64,000 nucleotides of DNA from Heterodera schachtii (lineage: Eukaryota; Nematoda; Chromadorea; Rhabditida; Heteroderidae), in assembly GCA_023374025.1 (NCBI GenBank), contig SIJG01000003.1, forward strand, positions 2,634,416 through 2,698,415, in the 5' to 3' direction. The notes below the pieces were generated by a model. That model worked only from the letters and a program-made list of their open reading frames with translations, was not told the DNA's origin and ran no database searches. Shown here one piece after another: positions 33,501 to 46,901 of this stretch; within the stretch, counting starts at the first letter, position 1, and each line of letters opens with the position of its first letter. A program made the position numbers and the translations under genes.

Positions 33501-34228
33501 AGTGCGCCAAAGTGCGGGCACACAACACATTTGGACTCAAATGCCGTTTCCGGCCCGACGGACTCGCGGTGGCCACCACATCAGCTGACCAAACCGCTAA
33601 ACTGTGGAGTTGCAGCAGCAACACGCACAAGCTGGTCGGTTATTTTTGGACAAATTTAGAAATTCCGTAAATTACCCAAATTATTTCGGGAACAGTTTCA
33701 CCCCCGACCCGTACCCACCCCATATCAAAATTTACGAAAATTTTTCCAGTGATTTTTTCGAAATTTGAAAAATCTGAGTTTTCACATTTTAAATTTTTAG
33801 AAAAAAAAATTTTCTTAAGGCTTTCTTATAAAAAAAATTTCTAATTATAAGTGAAAGAATTTCTAAGTTAGTAAAAGTTAAAAAGATTTCTCGGGTTTAT
33901 TTCTATGTGAGGGGTAATTAATTAATTGTTCACCGTGCCCTGGGTTATCGGCAGGCTGATCACTTGTCACTGGTTGTTTTCAGTTGAACACTTACTCAGT
34001 GCCGGGCAACAAATGGGTTTGGGACTGCGCATTCACCAACGATTCAAGCGTAATCATTTTTGATTTAATTCAAAAAACAAATTGTTTAAAACATTTCTTC
34101 AGCATATGGTGACCGCTTCGTCTGATGGCATTCTCCGAATGTGGGAGTTGAACACGTGCAAAGTGGTCAGAACGTACCAGGGCCATTCCTTGGGCATCAC
34201 AGCGATGGCATTTCGGGATTGTCGGTAG
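30530..34228 (+). CDS. lst-8: LST8 / mLST8-type WD40 protein with a large low-complexity insertion, 12 exons
   Basis: Exons 30530-30583, 30787-30834, 30989-31110, 31279-31363, 31418-31465, 31689-31832, 31995-32099, 32360-32522, 32781-32960, 33306-33634, 33984-34049 and 34103-34228 total 489 aa in one frame. The WD blades follow mLST8 closely: [87 protein letters not shown], and near the end [45 protein letters not shown]8 is the shared subunit of TOR complexes 1 and 2 and binds the kinase domain. The family is usually about 310-330 aa; the excess is a Q/H/P-rich stretch of roughly 150 residues (exons 8-10) between the fifth and sixth blades. Confidence 0.93.
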
Positions 34229-35444
34229 CGAGATCAAATGAATGATCACACTGATTAGTGATGCGCCTTTTCCATCAATTTTTTTTTTGATTCTGCCAGC
34301 CCATCATTTACTATTTCATGAGAGTATTTTTCTATTTCACCATTTTCTAAGTTCAAAATGTTTTAATAAAATCCATTATTTTCTTTGTTTTGTCGTCAGT
34401 TTTGATTTTTTGCTTTTGGCAAATGTGTAGGATTGTGGTCTCGATGGAAAAAAAAGTAAAATTGTTTTTGATGCATTTGGGGTTAAAGATAAGAAGGTAT
34501 CATGAAAAGACAACCCGCAGCCAAGCGGGCTCGAACCGGTCAGTATTACCCCGAACCGGGACCCCCCCCCCCCATCCTTCAACGGACCCCCCCCCCCCCC
34601 CCCCATGTACAGACCGAAATTTCAACTGATCGTCTGTTTTCATGGTCATTTTGGCCACCGAAGAATTTCCAAGATGGTGATAGTGCTGTTGTGCCAAAAA
34701 GCCAAATTTTCGCACAATTATATTTCATGAAATATTTTGCACAACAGACGAACAATTCTGCTAGAAATCCGATCACTGCGGTGATACTGTTGGTTGTTCG
34801 GGCATTTTTTGGCATAATTTTTTATTCAAAATTGATAAAAACGCAACCCAAAAAATTTTCCCATTGACGCCAACGGCAGCCCACAAATACACCTAAAATT
34901 TCAAAATTTGACCTAAAAAATGCGATTTTCGGCGAAATTCTGGAGAAAAATTGGTAGTCTTTCTCTTAACAAACATGCTATAGACATTTAGGAGATTGTT
35001 CCGAAAATATTATTTTTTTAATTAAATAAAAATATTTTTGGAACTGAGAGGCAAAATTGAAACGGCATGTTTAAATCAGCTCGATGATCCACGGGAAGTA
35101 GCTGAAATAAAGAAAATATGTACGTGCTTTATAGTTTTGAAACGGAGCATATAATTTCCAGCCCTACCTATGAGTAATTTTCAATTCACAATTTTTTCTA
35201 ATTTTAAAAATTTTTTAATAAAATCCGTTGTTTCATTTTTTTTGTCGTCAATTTTGATTTTTGCTCCCATTTCCCCATTTACCAAATGCATTTTTATTTT
35301 TTGTCTTTCCGTTCATTTTTTTTTGTCCATTGTCAGCGGATGACTAAACACCGTCGCTTTTTCAGCTGATGAGAAAAATGCGTGCTGAATAATCCATCAC
35401 CATCATCATCATCATTCATTTTTGGGGTGACAAAAACAGCAAAA
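34229..35444. other. Intergenic region lst-8 to RalGAP alpha, with long C-runs
   Basis: The stretch is AT-rich and includes C-runs at 34562-34572 and 34588-34602. A CATCATCATC tract lies just before the RalGAP alpha start and probably belongs to its 5' UTR. No exon is supported. Confidence 0.45.
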
Positions 35445-38400
35445 ATGTTGCGGAAAAAGCCGCACCAAGACTTGCAGAATTCGCTGAACCGCTTCGCGGA
35501 CTTGGGCCGGGACCCTGTGTCAAGAGCAAAGCATTTCCGCAATGCATACGAATGCCTGAGTGTTCAGGTGGGGCATTATTGCCTTTTTAATGAAATTTCT
35601 AACGCATACGAAAGTTGGGTGTCATGGCAATTCGTAGATGGAAAACGGGTTGGATTCGATGTTTATAATTCTTGGTTTATGCTAACCCTTTTGGCTGGAC
35701 TTTAAATTGCCAAATTTTAATTGTTTCGAGACGCCATCGGCTTGGTAACACAGGATTTAAGTCTCCTGGTAGTTCCTTTTGTCTAACAATTTAATATTGA
35801 TCCGGAATTTGTCAGGATTACTGTCTTGGTATGAAAAAAGGACGCTTAATAATAGCATAGTCCGCTGAGTTATTAGGTTAACTTATTCTCGTTAGAAATT
35901 GAAAATTTGAGTCGATTGAAACTGTTTACGCCACTGATTTATGCTGTCCATTTTCCAGGAAAGGCGCCAACTCTTCGAGGGGTTCAGTTTCGAAATTTTC
36001 CACCTGATCGATGCGCTTTTTCTCGCCCACTACGACGCGGCCATCGTCGACCCGCAAACCATCGCCGACGTCGAGTCCGCACTTTGGATCCTGGAGCAGG
36101 CCATGTGTTGTGCACCCGAACTTGTCGGAAAGGGTGAATAATAATTATTTCTGGAAATTCGAGGCCCTGGTTTGGGTTGGAAACGCTTAATTCATAAATT
36201 CATACAAATTGGTTTTCTTTGGTTGTGGTTCCAATTTTTGATAAATTTTTGCTATTCAATTATAAATTTTGAATTTCCCTGACGGTGCCTAACAAAATCA
36301 CCCGAAAACACAAACATTTGTATTATTACATTGCGAATTTGTCGAACAAATTAGGTTTGTGACAGCTTTTTTGGGTCCAATTACAGAAAAACCGTCCCGA
36401 AAAATTGCCAAAGTTTTTTGTTTTTTGCGTTCAATTGTTCATTTTCTGTCTCGCCATCTCCAATTTTTTTCGCTTTTTAGGCTGGCAAAAGAATGGCATC
36501 GAATTTGTGCTGAAAATGGCACTCCATCCGGACAATGTGTTGGCGGTGCGCAAGTTGGCCATCCGTCTGTTCCTGATCTGGTACCAGGAATTGGCCATGT
36601 TTGGCCACACTACGCGCTGTTTGGACACCGTGTTCAAGTGCTGTTTGCCGCACTTTCCGTTGCGCAACCGGGCCCAATCTGACCAACTTTTACTGGTACG
36701 AAATCAAAAACGCATTTATAACAAGCAACATTAAGCTGGAGACGGACAACCCTTCCAAATGCAACTTTTTCGCTTTAAATCACTGATTTTTTGGGGCTTT
36801 ATCAACCCATTTTTCAGTCCTATTTTTCAAAAGGTAACACTGCTGCAACCATAATAAAAAATTGTCAAGAAAAATGGGCAAATCTTTTAAATTTTTGACA
36901 AATTTGGTCCTAAATTTTCCCCGGCGGCGCGGATCCCAATTTTTCCATTTTTTTTTTTGGAAATTTTCATCAAAATGGCTAAAAAATTTCCTGTTTTCTC
37001 CATGGCGCTGAAAATTTTTACAAAGTAAATTGGGTAAATTTTTGGGCAGGGAGAGCAACAAAAAAAAACTTTGAGTGTCTCTCCCAAATTTTTTTTTTTG
37101 ATAAGGACCTTTTTTGGTTTTATTATGTGGACTTTTGTCATTTATATATTTCCAATTATTTGTTGGCCTTTATTTCATCGTTTTTTCCCAACAAAAAATC
37201 CCCTCTCCACCGATTTTCCCTCAATTTTTCCAATTTTCAGTCTTATTGCGAGGGCGCCTCCATTTTTGTGGACGACGTCCCATCCTCATCATCATCAACA
37301 TCATCCTCCGCCAATGCTCGTCATCCCCATGCTGGTTCATCATCAGCATCATCATCGTCCGTGCCAATTTGTTCCGCTGGCGGTGCCGGCGCCGATGTCC
37401 GTCCCGCGCGCGCGCTGCCAATTGTACAGCCCGAACTTGTGGAGCCGTCAACCGCCGCCGCCGGCAATGCCAACAACGGCGCAAACCATCAACAGCAAAT
37501 GTTGCTGCAACACCACCACCATAGCCATCATCATCACCACCATCATCAACAACCATCTTCACAGCTTAGCTATCATCAGCACCATTCGTCCTCCTCCGCC
37601 TCGTCGGTGTCCTCGTCGCCCACAAATTCGTCGTCCGCCAAATTGCGCTTTCGGGAACGGGCACAGAACCTGCAGGTGAACAACAACAACAACATTTGAG
37701 GGATTATGGGACAAAGATTTGTTTTGACACCGCCGTTTTTTGGTGCCACAAAGTTTAAGACGTCAATATCATAAATTGGAATTACACCAAATCTGTGAAA
37801 CTTGTTGTCATCAAATCTGTGACTCGTAAATTTTTCGAGAAATTTTTTATTGAAACATAAAAATTTCTACCAATAAATTTTTTTTTTATATGAAAAATTT
37901 CTTCTTTGCTAATTTTTTTACAATTTTCTGGAGGAGAGGGGGGGGGGGGACACGACGCGTGGGAAATTAAATGCACCCAATAAATGTATCTTTTCAGATT
38001 TATTTGGACAAATTTCTCGAGTACACCACCCGAGAAACAACCAAAATTGACTGGGCGGACCCGGCACGGCGTGCGGACACCGTCAGCTTCATGCTGGACC
38101 GCGTGATTGTCGCCTACATTTTCGAGGTGTTTCCCGACGCGGAGACCAACGGGGTGGACGTGTTCGGCGGCTGGGATGGCACCTCAGCGGACGAGGCGGA
38201 GGAGGAGGGTGGCGGCACCGGCACTGACGCGGACGGCGCAATTGTGCAGCCCATGCTGGACACTGTTGACCCGATCATCATCGCCAGGTGATTGATTGTT
38301 GCTGCACTGATCAGGTTCACTCCGCCGATTAATTAATGCAAATTCAAATAAAATATAAAAAAGGTTTTTGCTTTTTGAAGGTTAGAAAATTCTAAAAAAT

Positions 38401-41400
38401 TTTAAGGAACAATTTTTAAATTTTTATTTTGTATATTTTTTCGACGGATTCGTACCGCTTCCATTTTTGGTTTTTCTCCTAATAATTTCCACTTTTTAAC
38501 CAATTAGTTTTTATAATTCGTGCACAGATATTGGCTCATCCGCTGGATCATCAACATCGCTTCCGAGTCCAAGTTCAACGCCGGCGCAAATGGACGTGCC
38601 GCTCCACCGCCCAGCCTCGCGTTGTTCAAACAGGCAAGCATTTTTGGGGTTTTTTTAATACCACTCGTTCCATATGCAAAATTTCAATCTTCATGGTCTT
38701 AAAATCTTCAAAAATTAAAAAAAAAAAATTTTTTTTTTGTCTCCAGGCTTTGTTCTCCTCCCAACGTGCTTCCAATGTTCTGTTGACTCTGATGCGCGAG
38801 GCGTTCCGTCTGCCGTTGGCCTGTTGTATTGTCATTCAGAAAGTAACTAATATCTTTTGCATTATGAATCGTCGAACGCACTAATTTTATTCGGCATTTT
38901 TATCGCGTTTTTTTGGATTTAATAAAAGTTTTTTGTGTCTATGATCAAATTTGGTTTTTGAATTTTATTTTCTTCAAAAGGTGCTGGACTTGGTCCGCCA
39001 TTGGCTGTTGCAGCGCGAGTTTCCGCCCTTCGTCGAGTCGGGCGTGGTCAGCATTGAGCACTGGTCCGTGCTGCTCATTCACATGCTCTTCTCCTTCTTT
39101 CGCTCGCCCTATTTGAGTTCGCCAGGCGATCGTCTACAGGTCGGTGGTCCCCCGCCCGACATTCGCCCAAAAAGTTTGGAAAAAATGTCGGAAATCGGCT
39201 TTCCGACCAATCCGTGGTAGAGACGGACCAAGGGAGGGGTGAGGACGAGGGGATACGCGAGGTTATTACGGACGGTCCCCAGGGGGGTTACAAATTTGAT
39301 AAAATCCAAAATTAACGTACATATGAATGATGCAATTTTATTTTCCCATTGCTATCCTCTTTAAACTCCAAGTATACACGTGCCAAAATCCTGACACCCG
39401 AAAGCTTTTGAGTGGTCCAAAACTGTGTTCTATTGCATGTCTGATAATTCACACCGATTGTAGACCGCCATCACAATTGCCCATTCCATTCTGCAAATTG
39501 CGCGCGATTTGGCCAATCCGTCCAGCACCATTTTAGCCCGTCCGCTCTCCAAAACTGTGTGGCAGGTAAGGACAGGGCTTCACACTAACTCGAATTCCAA
39601 AAAACTCGAAAATTTAAAGTTTCCAACCCTTGATTTTTTGATCAAAGTTGGATTAGGGACGGAATTAGCAATTTGATGTCAGATTCTATATCAGCAACCC
39701 CTGAAAACCGCGAAAATTTTTGGCCGTCATTTGTAAGACGCGATTGAATGAAATGGGACAAACTCCTAACAATTCCAACCGTCTCTTCTCCAGGAACTGA
39801 TCAAAGAGTTGGGTGCCGCCGTCGAACTGACCACCGCCAAGTCGGACGCGTTTGGCCAAGCGACCTGCCGGCGGACTCGCCCGCACGCTGCTCTCCGTGC
39901 ATATTTTTGTCAGCGTCATCCGCGAGGTGCGCCTGGTGGACGAGCAACGGATGTGGGACGACGCGTTGGCGGTGTTCCGCGCGTGCATTTGGGGCCAAAT
40001 GGTGGAGCAATGGGCCCACGTGGTGGACAGCATGACGCGGGCACTCGTCCTGAACCTGTGCGTGCGTATCAGCGCATTTCGTGACTTTCCATGGCCATGC
40101 GTTTTTTTTCCAAAAATACTTGGAGTGATGTTTTTTGTGTACCGTGTAAAAAATTGGATACGGTAAACTCATTTATGGCATTTTTGGACCCGCTAAAATC
40201 CGTCAAAATCCAATCAATTTCGTTCGCCTTAATTTTGAAAAGAAAAACCGGTAAAAATAATGTTTCCATAAAATTATGGATGTATTTTGGTGATTCCTAA
40301 AGGCATTTTGTTGGAAATTTATTAATTGATTTCCCCTACACAGTCTAAAATTTTCATGTGTTTAAATTAAAAGTCGAATGAGTGTCATTAGGAGACAAAA
40401 ACGCATTTAAGCGCTTGTTAATATTGCAAAATTTTCCATTGGTTTGCCCCCCCCCCTTCCCATTTTCAATTTGACACTAACCGTTTTGCATTTTTCCAGA
40501 TTTGCCATCGATGTGAGCACTCATCAGCAGCATGAAGCGGCGGTGCCGTCTGCGTTGGCTGGCGGCGCCGCTGGCGATGAGCCAGTGCCACCATCCTCGT
40601 TTTGCGTCGCCATTCCGCCCTCTTATTCCTCCCAAATTGGCACCCTCTCGGAATCCGCGGTCCGTTCCCTTTATTCACTTATTTTTATGTGCCTACATTT
40701 TGTTTCCTCGCAGAGTTCAACCGGTTCTTCCACCTCATTTCGCCGTGTGCACGCCGTTCAACACCAAGGCCAACAACTCCAAGCCGTGCAACCGATGGCA
40801 ACACGAGGCGGCGCTTTGGACCGTTCTAACGAAAGTTGCTACAGTAAGCAATTTGATGAATAACTTTCCCCTCCAAAATTCTAAAATAAAAAAATTTCAA
40901 AAATTTTTTTTGATTATGGGAGGTGAGGTCCCTTCTCCGGTTTTTTTTCCTGTCCAATCTTACACAGGTGGTAGCGGAAGTGGCAGTATTCTGGCGACGG
41001 AAGAAGACTCGCACCACTGTGCCATTGTCGGCGGTACGTCGAACGGTGGGGGCAGCGGCGGCGACGTTGTCCAGGGCGTAATTCAGGCAAGCGAAAAAAT
41101 TGGAAGCGAAAAAAGTGGTGATTTTTAATCCATTAGAAATTGCAAAATTTTGCCACCACTGAGTTTGTAAGTCTCCGCTACTGACAATGAGAATTTTTCC
41201 ATTTTCGAGAATCTACATTTTCCAGCACCATTTTGGCATTGGTCCAATTCAAAAAGCGTAGTCTCTAGAACATTGGCAAACGCTTCGTCAAGCAGTTCAT
41301 GGAGTTCAGAGACAGAGAGGGGAGAGGGAATGTGAAAGGGAAAGAGAGAAAAAGGGAGAGGAAGTGAGAGAGTGTTAAAAAGGGCCAACACAAGCGAGAG

Positions 41401-44400
41401 AGGAAAACAAAAAGGGATGCGCTCACATTAATCATAACAAAGCGAGCAATTATTTTAAATTAAGCCCTTTAAACGGGCATTAATTACCTCATTCGTCCAT
41501 TATTCCCCATAAGCATCCCCCAAAATCCCCCACCATACAAAAGCACATAATTTTTCCCCCATTTTAGTCCACTGGCAATGCCGCGCTGTGGCTGCGCGCG
41601 TGGATGCGCGTGCTGTGCCTGGTGGACCCGGGCGGCGGCGGCGAGGCGCGCCACGCCCAGCTGGCTGTACAAACAATTGGACGCTCCATTGACACGCTTG
41701 TCCAAGTAAGTGCGATGACGCCGCGCGTACGACGCGCTTGCCGGGCGGCAGCAAAAAAAAAATGGATTATTTTTTTGTGGGGGTGGGTGGGGCGTCATTA
41801 AAGTCGTCGTAGTAATTTTTGATTAAAAATTGGGCTTTTTTGATTGGTTTTGTGGGATATTTAACTTTTTTTTTAATTACATTTTGCATCTAAAAACGGA
41901 TATTTACACTTTTTTAAATCTAAATTTAAACCCAAATGTTTAAAAAAAAATTTCTGCCCGTTATTATTACCATTTCAGGAGTTAAAGACCCATTTAAAAA
42001 GTTCAAATTTCATTTAAAAGAGTGGATGTGAACTTTATTAATGATATTTTAAGCAATTATGAACCCCCAAATCTGTTGGGTTTTTTTTTGCACCAATAGC
42101 AATTAATAATAAAAATTTCAAAAATAAATTTGCAGAATGTCTTTGATATTTGTCTACCTTTCCATTAATTACTTAATTGGTCAATTAGTGCCGTAATTAG
42201 GTGGGCTGTGCCAACCAACTCGTCCATTGGCTGTGCGCTCTGCTCATTCGTCGTCTGCAAATTGTTGCGGAACAACCGCACGCCATCCCGGTTCTGTTCA
42301 CGGTGCTGATCAGTGCCGAACCGCCCGACTTGGAACGAGCCTACATCCTTCGCCAGTTGCTGAACTGTGTGGCACAGGACGAGCTGGCACCGTTGGTGTT
42401 GGACCACATCCCGGCACTGCACAACTTCGAGGGTGTGTGAAAGGTTTTTTGATTCATTTGTCCGACCTTTTTCGAACCGATTTTGAATCCAATTTTTCAA
42501 AAATTTATTACCAAATTGGGAGGAGACGAACCAATCACCGCTCAATTTCCCGGGTCAGGGAGGTAAAGCAAAAAAAGACTAATATTTGCGTTTTCTGTCT
42601 CTCAATTTGTCCCTTCCCCTGCACAGACATGGCGGTCATTTCCACGGACACAATTGCGACCCTGCAAAAGTTGGTGCGCAACCACGAGTTCTCCTCCCGT
42701 GCAATTCGGGTCGCCTCACTGCTGTCGTTGAACCATCCGGACGCGGAAAAGGTATAAACAGAGAGAGAAACCAAACATTTTCGAGCCGTTCAATTCAACA
42801 GATTCTGCTCCAACTGCTTGAACAGCGCCAATTCCAAATTGACACTCATTCCCTCGTCCTGTGTCTGAACGCGCTCTCACTGTTGGTACGCGGTTTTATT
42901 GTTTTGCCATTTTAAATTCTTTTTTATTTTTAAACATTTGGACATTTGGTTAGATTGTTGCATTATATAGCGACACTTTCAAACCAAAACATTTCATAAA
43001 ATTTTTTGGGATTAAAAAAAATCGCAAGTTTCGACAGTAAAAATTACATTCGGTCTAATTTTTCGGGTGCATTTCATGATCCGTTTTGCTTTCTTGGATC
43101 ACCACATTTTCTTCACCCCTAAGGTGTTGGAGCGTGCCGACGCGCCGCTCTTCGAGCGACTGTTTGCGCTGATGTTGGGCCAACAGAGCACCACCACCGC
43201 CACGCTGTTGCCTGTTTTCTGTGCCAATCTGTCCTCCTCCATCACGTTGGGCTTCCACTCTCAACTTGTCCACTCACTCATCCAATCATTGGCGCGGGTA
43301 TTTTCTGTTTTCCTTTTTCAGGGATTTTTTTTTTCATGGGATTGAATTGGTTCCAAAAACCTATCAATTCTTGTCTGTCCTAAATTCTTCCTAATAATTT
43401 CTTGAATATTTTCATTTTCTAATTTTAATTCCAAAAAAACACTAATTTTTTTCCGAAAAGTTGCCAATTTTTCCTTGTTTCAAAGGTAAAGCATTTGCGC
43501 ATTGCCAACGAGCTGAAATGGCATTTGTGTGCGGTGTTCGCACGGCACTCCATCTCGCTGCACTGGTCCAACTTGGCGGACAAATTTGTGGCCACCGGCG
43601 ACGACTTTTTCGAGGGCTTTGTCATCCGACTGTCCGGCCAATGGCCACTGCCCGGCTTCCCGGTCACCCAATGGAATTCGTTGCCACCCTCAGCAATAAT
43701 GGCCACCCCAACGACAGCGACAACGGCACAACATGACCACCAACAGCAGCAGGCAAATGTTGGGGACGGTGACCAACTGCAGCAGCAGCAAATGGTCACC
43801 TTCATGGAGACGGAGGGCGCCATGCTGAAGTGAGTGGGGGGAGGCATTGGCAAATAGGAATGGCACTCTCGTCAAAAATGGCACCAATTTCAAATTTGAG
43901 GGGTTTTGAAATTGGAATAAATTCATTTCTCCCCCACCCTGTTGTCTCCTAAAATTTTACAAAAAAAACTTTGCTTTTTTACGTAAAAGTTTAATTTTTT
44001 AAATGTTTAAGAGACAAAAATTTTAGATGAAATTTTCAATTTTTGAAATTTAAAACAATTTTTTCGGCAAGGGCTATAATTGAGAAAATGCCGACCCAAT
44101 TGCGTTCGTTAATTAATTGTTGTTACACAAATTTTTAGTTTGGACAAGGACAGCAACAGTCTTTGGTCCCGTACCCATGTCGGACGACACTGTTACCGTA
44201 TGCAGCCAATTTGTCTGGAGGAGGAAGCGGAGTCGCCCGTGTAAAACATTAATTACTTTTTGCCAAAATTAAATCTAATTTTTTTGTTTGAAGCGAAGAA
44301 TGGCTCAATTCGTTGGCATACCCCCGGCAGAATGGCGGCGCCACTCCGTCGCTTCAGCAAGCGAAGGCGGCCAGCGTTCGGCAAAAGTCGTCCTCATTTG

Positions 44401-46901
44401 GTGCCCCGATTGACCCGTTTCAGGTAGCAGCTGACCGAGACGTATTCGGACGAGAGCGGGGGGGGAGGAATACGGAACGTTTCTCGAAAATGGACATTAT
44501 AGCAAATTAAATTGATAATTGTTGTAATTATTTCAGTAATTAGGGCGGGTAATTAGCCTAGATTTTACACAAGTTGAATATAAATTTTTTTAATCCAATA
44601 AACACGTTTTTGATTTTGTTTTTTCAGTTCTATCTAAAAATGTTTTAAGGATTTGCCCCGTCCGTCAATGCGTTCAGTTTCCTTTTGTGCCAACAATCAC
44701 CAGCAACAACAAATGTTACCCCATTTTGACATCACCGGGCCCGAAATGTTGCAGTTTGTCCAAAGCAGCAACCGATGTCCCGACGAACGGCTGATTGGCC
44801 AAAGTAAATTACCATTTTGGAAATTTATATAGCGCAAAATTATGAAGAAAAAAAGAACCATTTTCTTTATCCGATTAAACTTTTTGAGATTCTCTTAAAC
44901 CCTTGGGGTGAAAATTGGAATTTTTGGCAGATTTTTATCGAAAATTGACTATTTTTTGATTTTGAGAGCCGATGGCGCCTAATTTTACTGATCTAATCTT
45001 ATCAAACAGTTGCAGATGAACGGCATCTGGCGGAGAAATGCCGTAACAAAAACATCCACAACGGCACCAACATTGGTGATGATGATGACTTTGGCGACGC
45101 TGATGCCGGCACGTCGGCTGACGCTGTTGAGCGGCGCGGTTGGTGCCGTTTTGCGGCCAGTTTCGGCCTGTTGGCCCGACTTCGGCACGCGCCCAGCAAT
45201 TTTCACCGTGAAATTCGGCACCTCGACTTGGCCCAGTGCCGTGAAGTGCACAAAGTGGCGGTCATTTATGTGGCCAAGGACCAACAAGTAAATGGCGGGG
45301 AGATCAAAGGGCTATAATTATCTTAATTATTGATTAATTGAAGGACAAACAGTCAATTCTGTCAAACAACACCGGCTCTGAAGCGTTTAACAATTTTGTG
45401 GACGGACTTGGTAATTAATTGGTTCATTTTTTATTTAATTGCTCCATGGTTTATCTTGGGAAGATTGAGTGCCTCCTCATTTTTTTGCGAAATGCCTTTG
45501 ATTAATGAATGTTTACTGGTCACTCTGAACATTGTTTCGGTCTGATCAGTAATGCTGATCAGTTTCATTCACTCAATCTCATTCAAAACAATAAAGTTGG
45601 ACCATCCAAATCGGTTTATCGCCCAATAAACAACTTTTAATTTGGTCACTAATCCTGATCAATCTCACTGTCAACCATCAATCACTCTTTTCTCTCTCCT
45701 CCTTTAGGTTGGACCGTTCAAATCGGCTCCCCCCATTTCAATGGTTACACCGGCGGTCTCCCCAATGGTCAGATTGTCCCCTATTTTTGTTCGGCCAACA
45801 CGGAACTGATCTTCCACGTGTCCACGCTGCTGAACGGGGACAACACACAGCGATTGAAACATCTTGGCAACGACGAAGTGTGTGATGATTGTTTTTTGCT
45901 CGAGAGTCTCGAGGAAATGTTTTTGAAAAGCCGATTTACTTTATGACTCATCTATAATCTTCCACAAAATTCACCAAGGTCCATGTCGTCTGGTCCGAGA
46001 ACAACTCCAAGCCGTACCGGCGCGATTTGATCGCCACGCGTTTCTGCGACGTGCTCATTGTGCTTTACTTGGCCAGTCCGGTGCTGTTGCGGGTGCACAT
46101 CGAAGTGCAGGACGAACGGCTTCACTTTGGACCACTCTTTGACGGTGAATGAATGAACAATGAATAATTTTTTAAGAAAACTAGGAATTTTTGCGCCGCC
46201 GGTAATTTTTTGGAATTTTCAATGAGTTTTTATTAAGAAATTTGTTCAATATTTCTATCTTCCGCTTTGCTAAGACGCCCCCCTCCCTCGCCTCTTACAA
46301 ATTCGTCAGTTTATGACTTTTTTTTAAACAAATTCGAAAAAACAAAATCAAAAAATATTTTTCATAGTAAAAAAAACTAAGAAAGTTTGAAATTAGGCAA
46401 TTTTCTAATTTTACAAAATTTTCCGCGAGTGGAGACTAACTGTTCCCGATCGCGCTTCAGTGACCTACAAGATATTCCGGGTGCCATCTGACTCTTTAAA
46501 GAGACAAAAGCAACATCATTTTACACCCGTTGTCCCCCCCCCCAGGCGCCTGCATTCACGTGCTGCAAGCGGCCTCGCTGGTGCGCGAGACGGTGCTGAA
46601 CGCGTCGCGTGCCTACCGAACGTTGCGCGTCGACTGCGACCGGCCCAACAAGCACCGGGAGAAGCTGTTCCGGGAGAAGAAGCAGATGCTCACCCACCAT
46701 CCACTCGCTTCGGCACTCGTCCGGCTGATGTTGAGCCCTCCGGCGAAAAAGGGCGGCGGCACCAATTTCAATGGGTCGTCGTCGGGACGGAGCAGTAGGA
46801 CAACAACAACGACAACAGCAGCAGCAGGGAACGGAGGAGGACAACGACGAAATGGGACAGAACAGAATCAACAACAACAACAACTTCATGGAAAAGCCTA
46901 A
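35445..46901 (+). CDS. Ral GTPase-activating protein alpha subunit (tuberin-like), 27 exons, one apparent frameshift
   Basis: Twenty-seven exons, from 35445-35567 to 46546-46901, give about 1630 codons. The start [20 protein letters not shown] and the segment LALFKQALFSSQ... match RALGAPA1/2, and the helical N-terminal region is all alpha-repeat-like. The C-terminal Rap/Ran-GAP domain (last four exons) has [28 protein letters not shown], then HLGNDEVHVVWSE, which holds the catalytic asparagine thumb, and FGPLFDG. RalGAP alpha with its beta partner inactivates Ral and is reported to restrain mTORC1. Exon 4 (37241-37675) carries a Ser/His/Gln-rich insertion. Exon 10 (39794-40057) needs a one-base shift near 39850-39870 to keep both halves coding. 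Intron 6 uses a GC donor (38634). It is shorter than the roughly 2000-aa human protein. Exon ends in the middle region are less certain. Confidence 0.88.

Noticed and set aside
37221..37679. Long alternative ORFs in all three plus frames and on the minus strand
   Set aside because: They are shadows of the CAT/CAC/CAA-rich exon 4 of RalGAP alpha; only one frame agrees with the neighbouring exon phases.
40968..41086. A fourth GC donor in RalGAP alpha intron 13
   Set aside because: A GT donor nine bases upstream (GGC|GTAATT) preserves the same phase, so the GC donor is not required.
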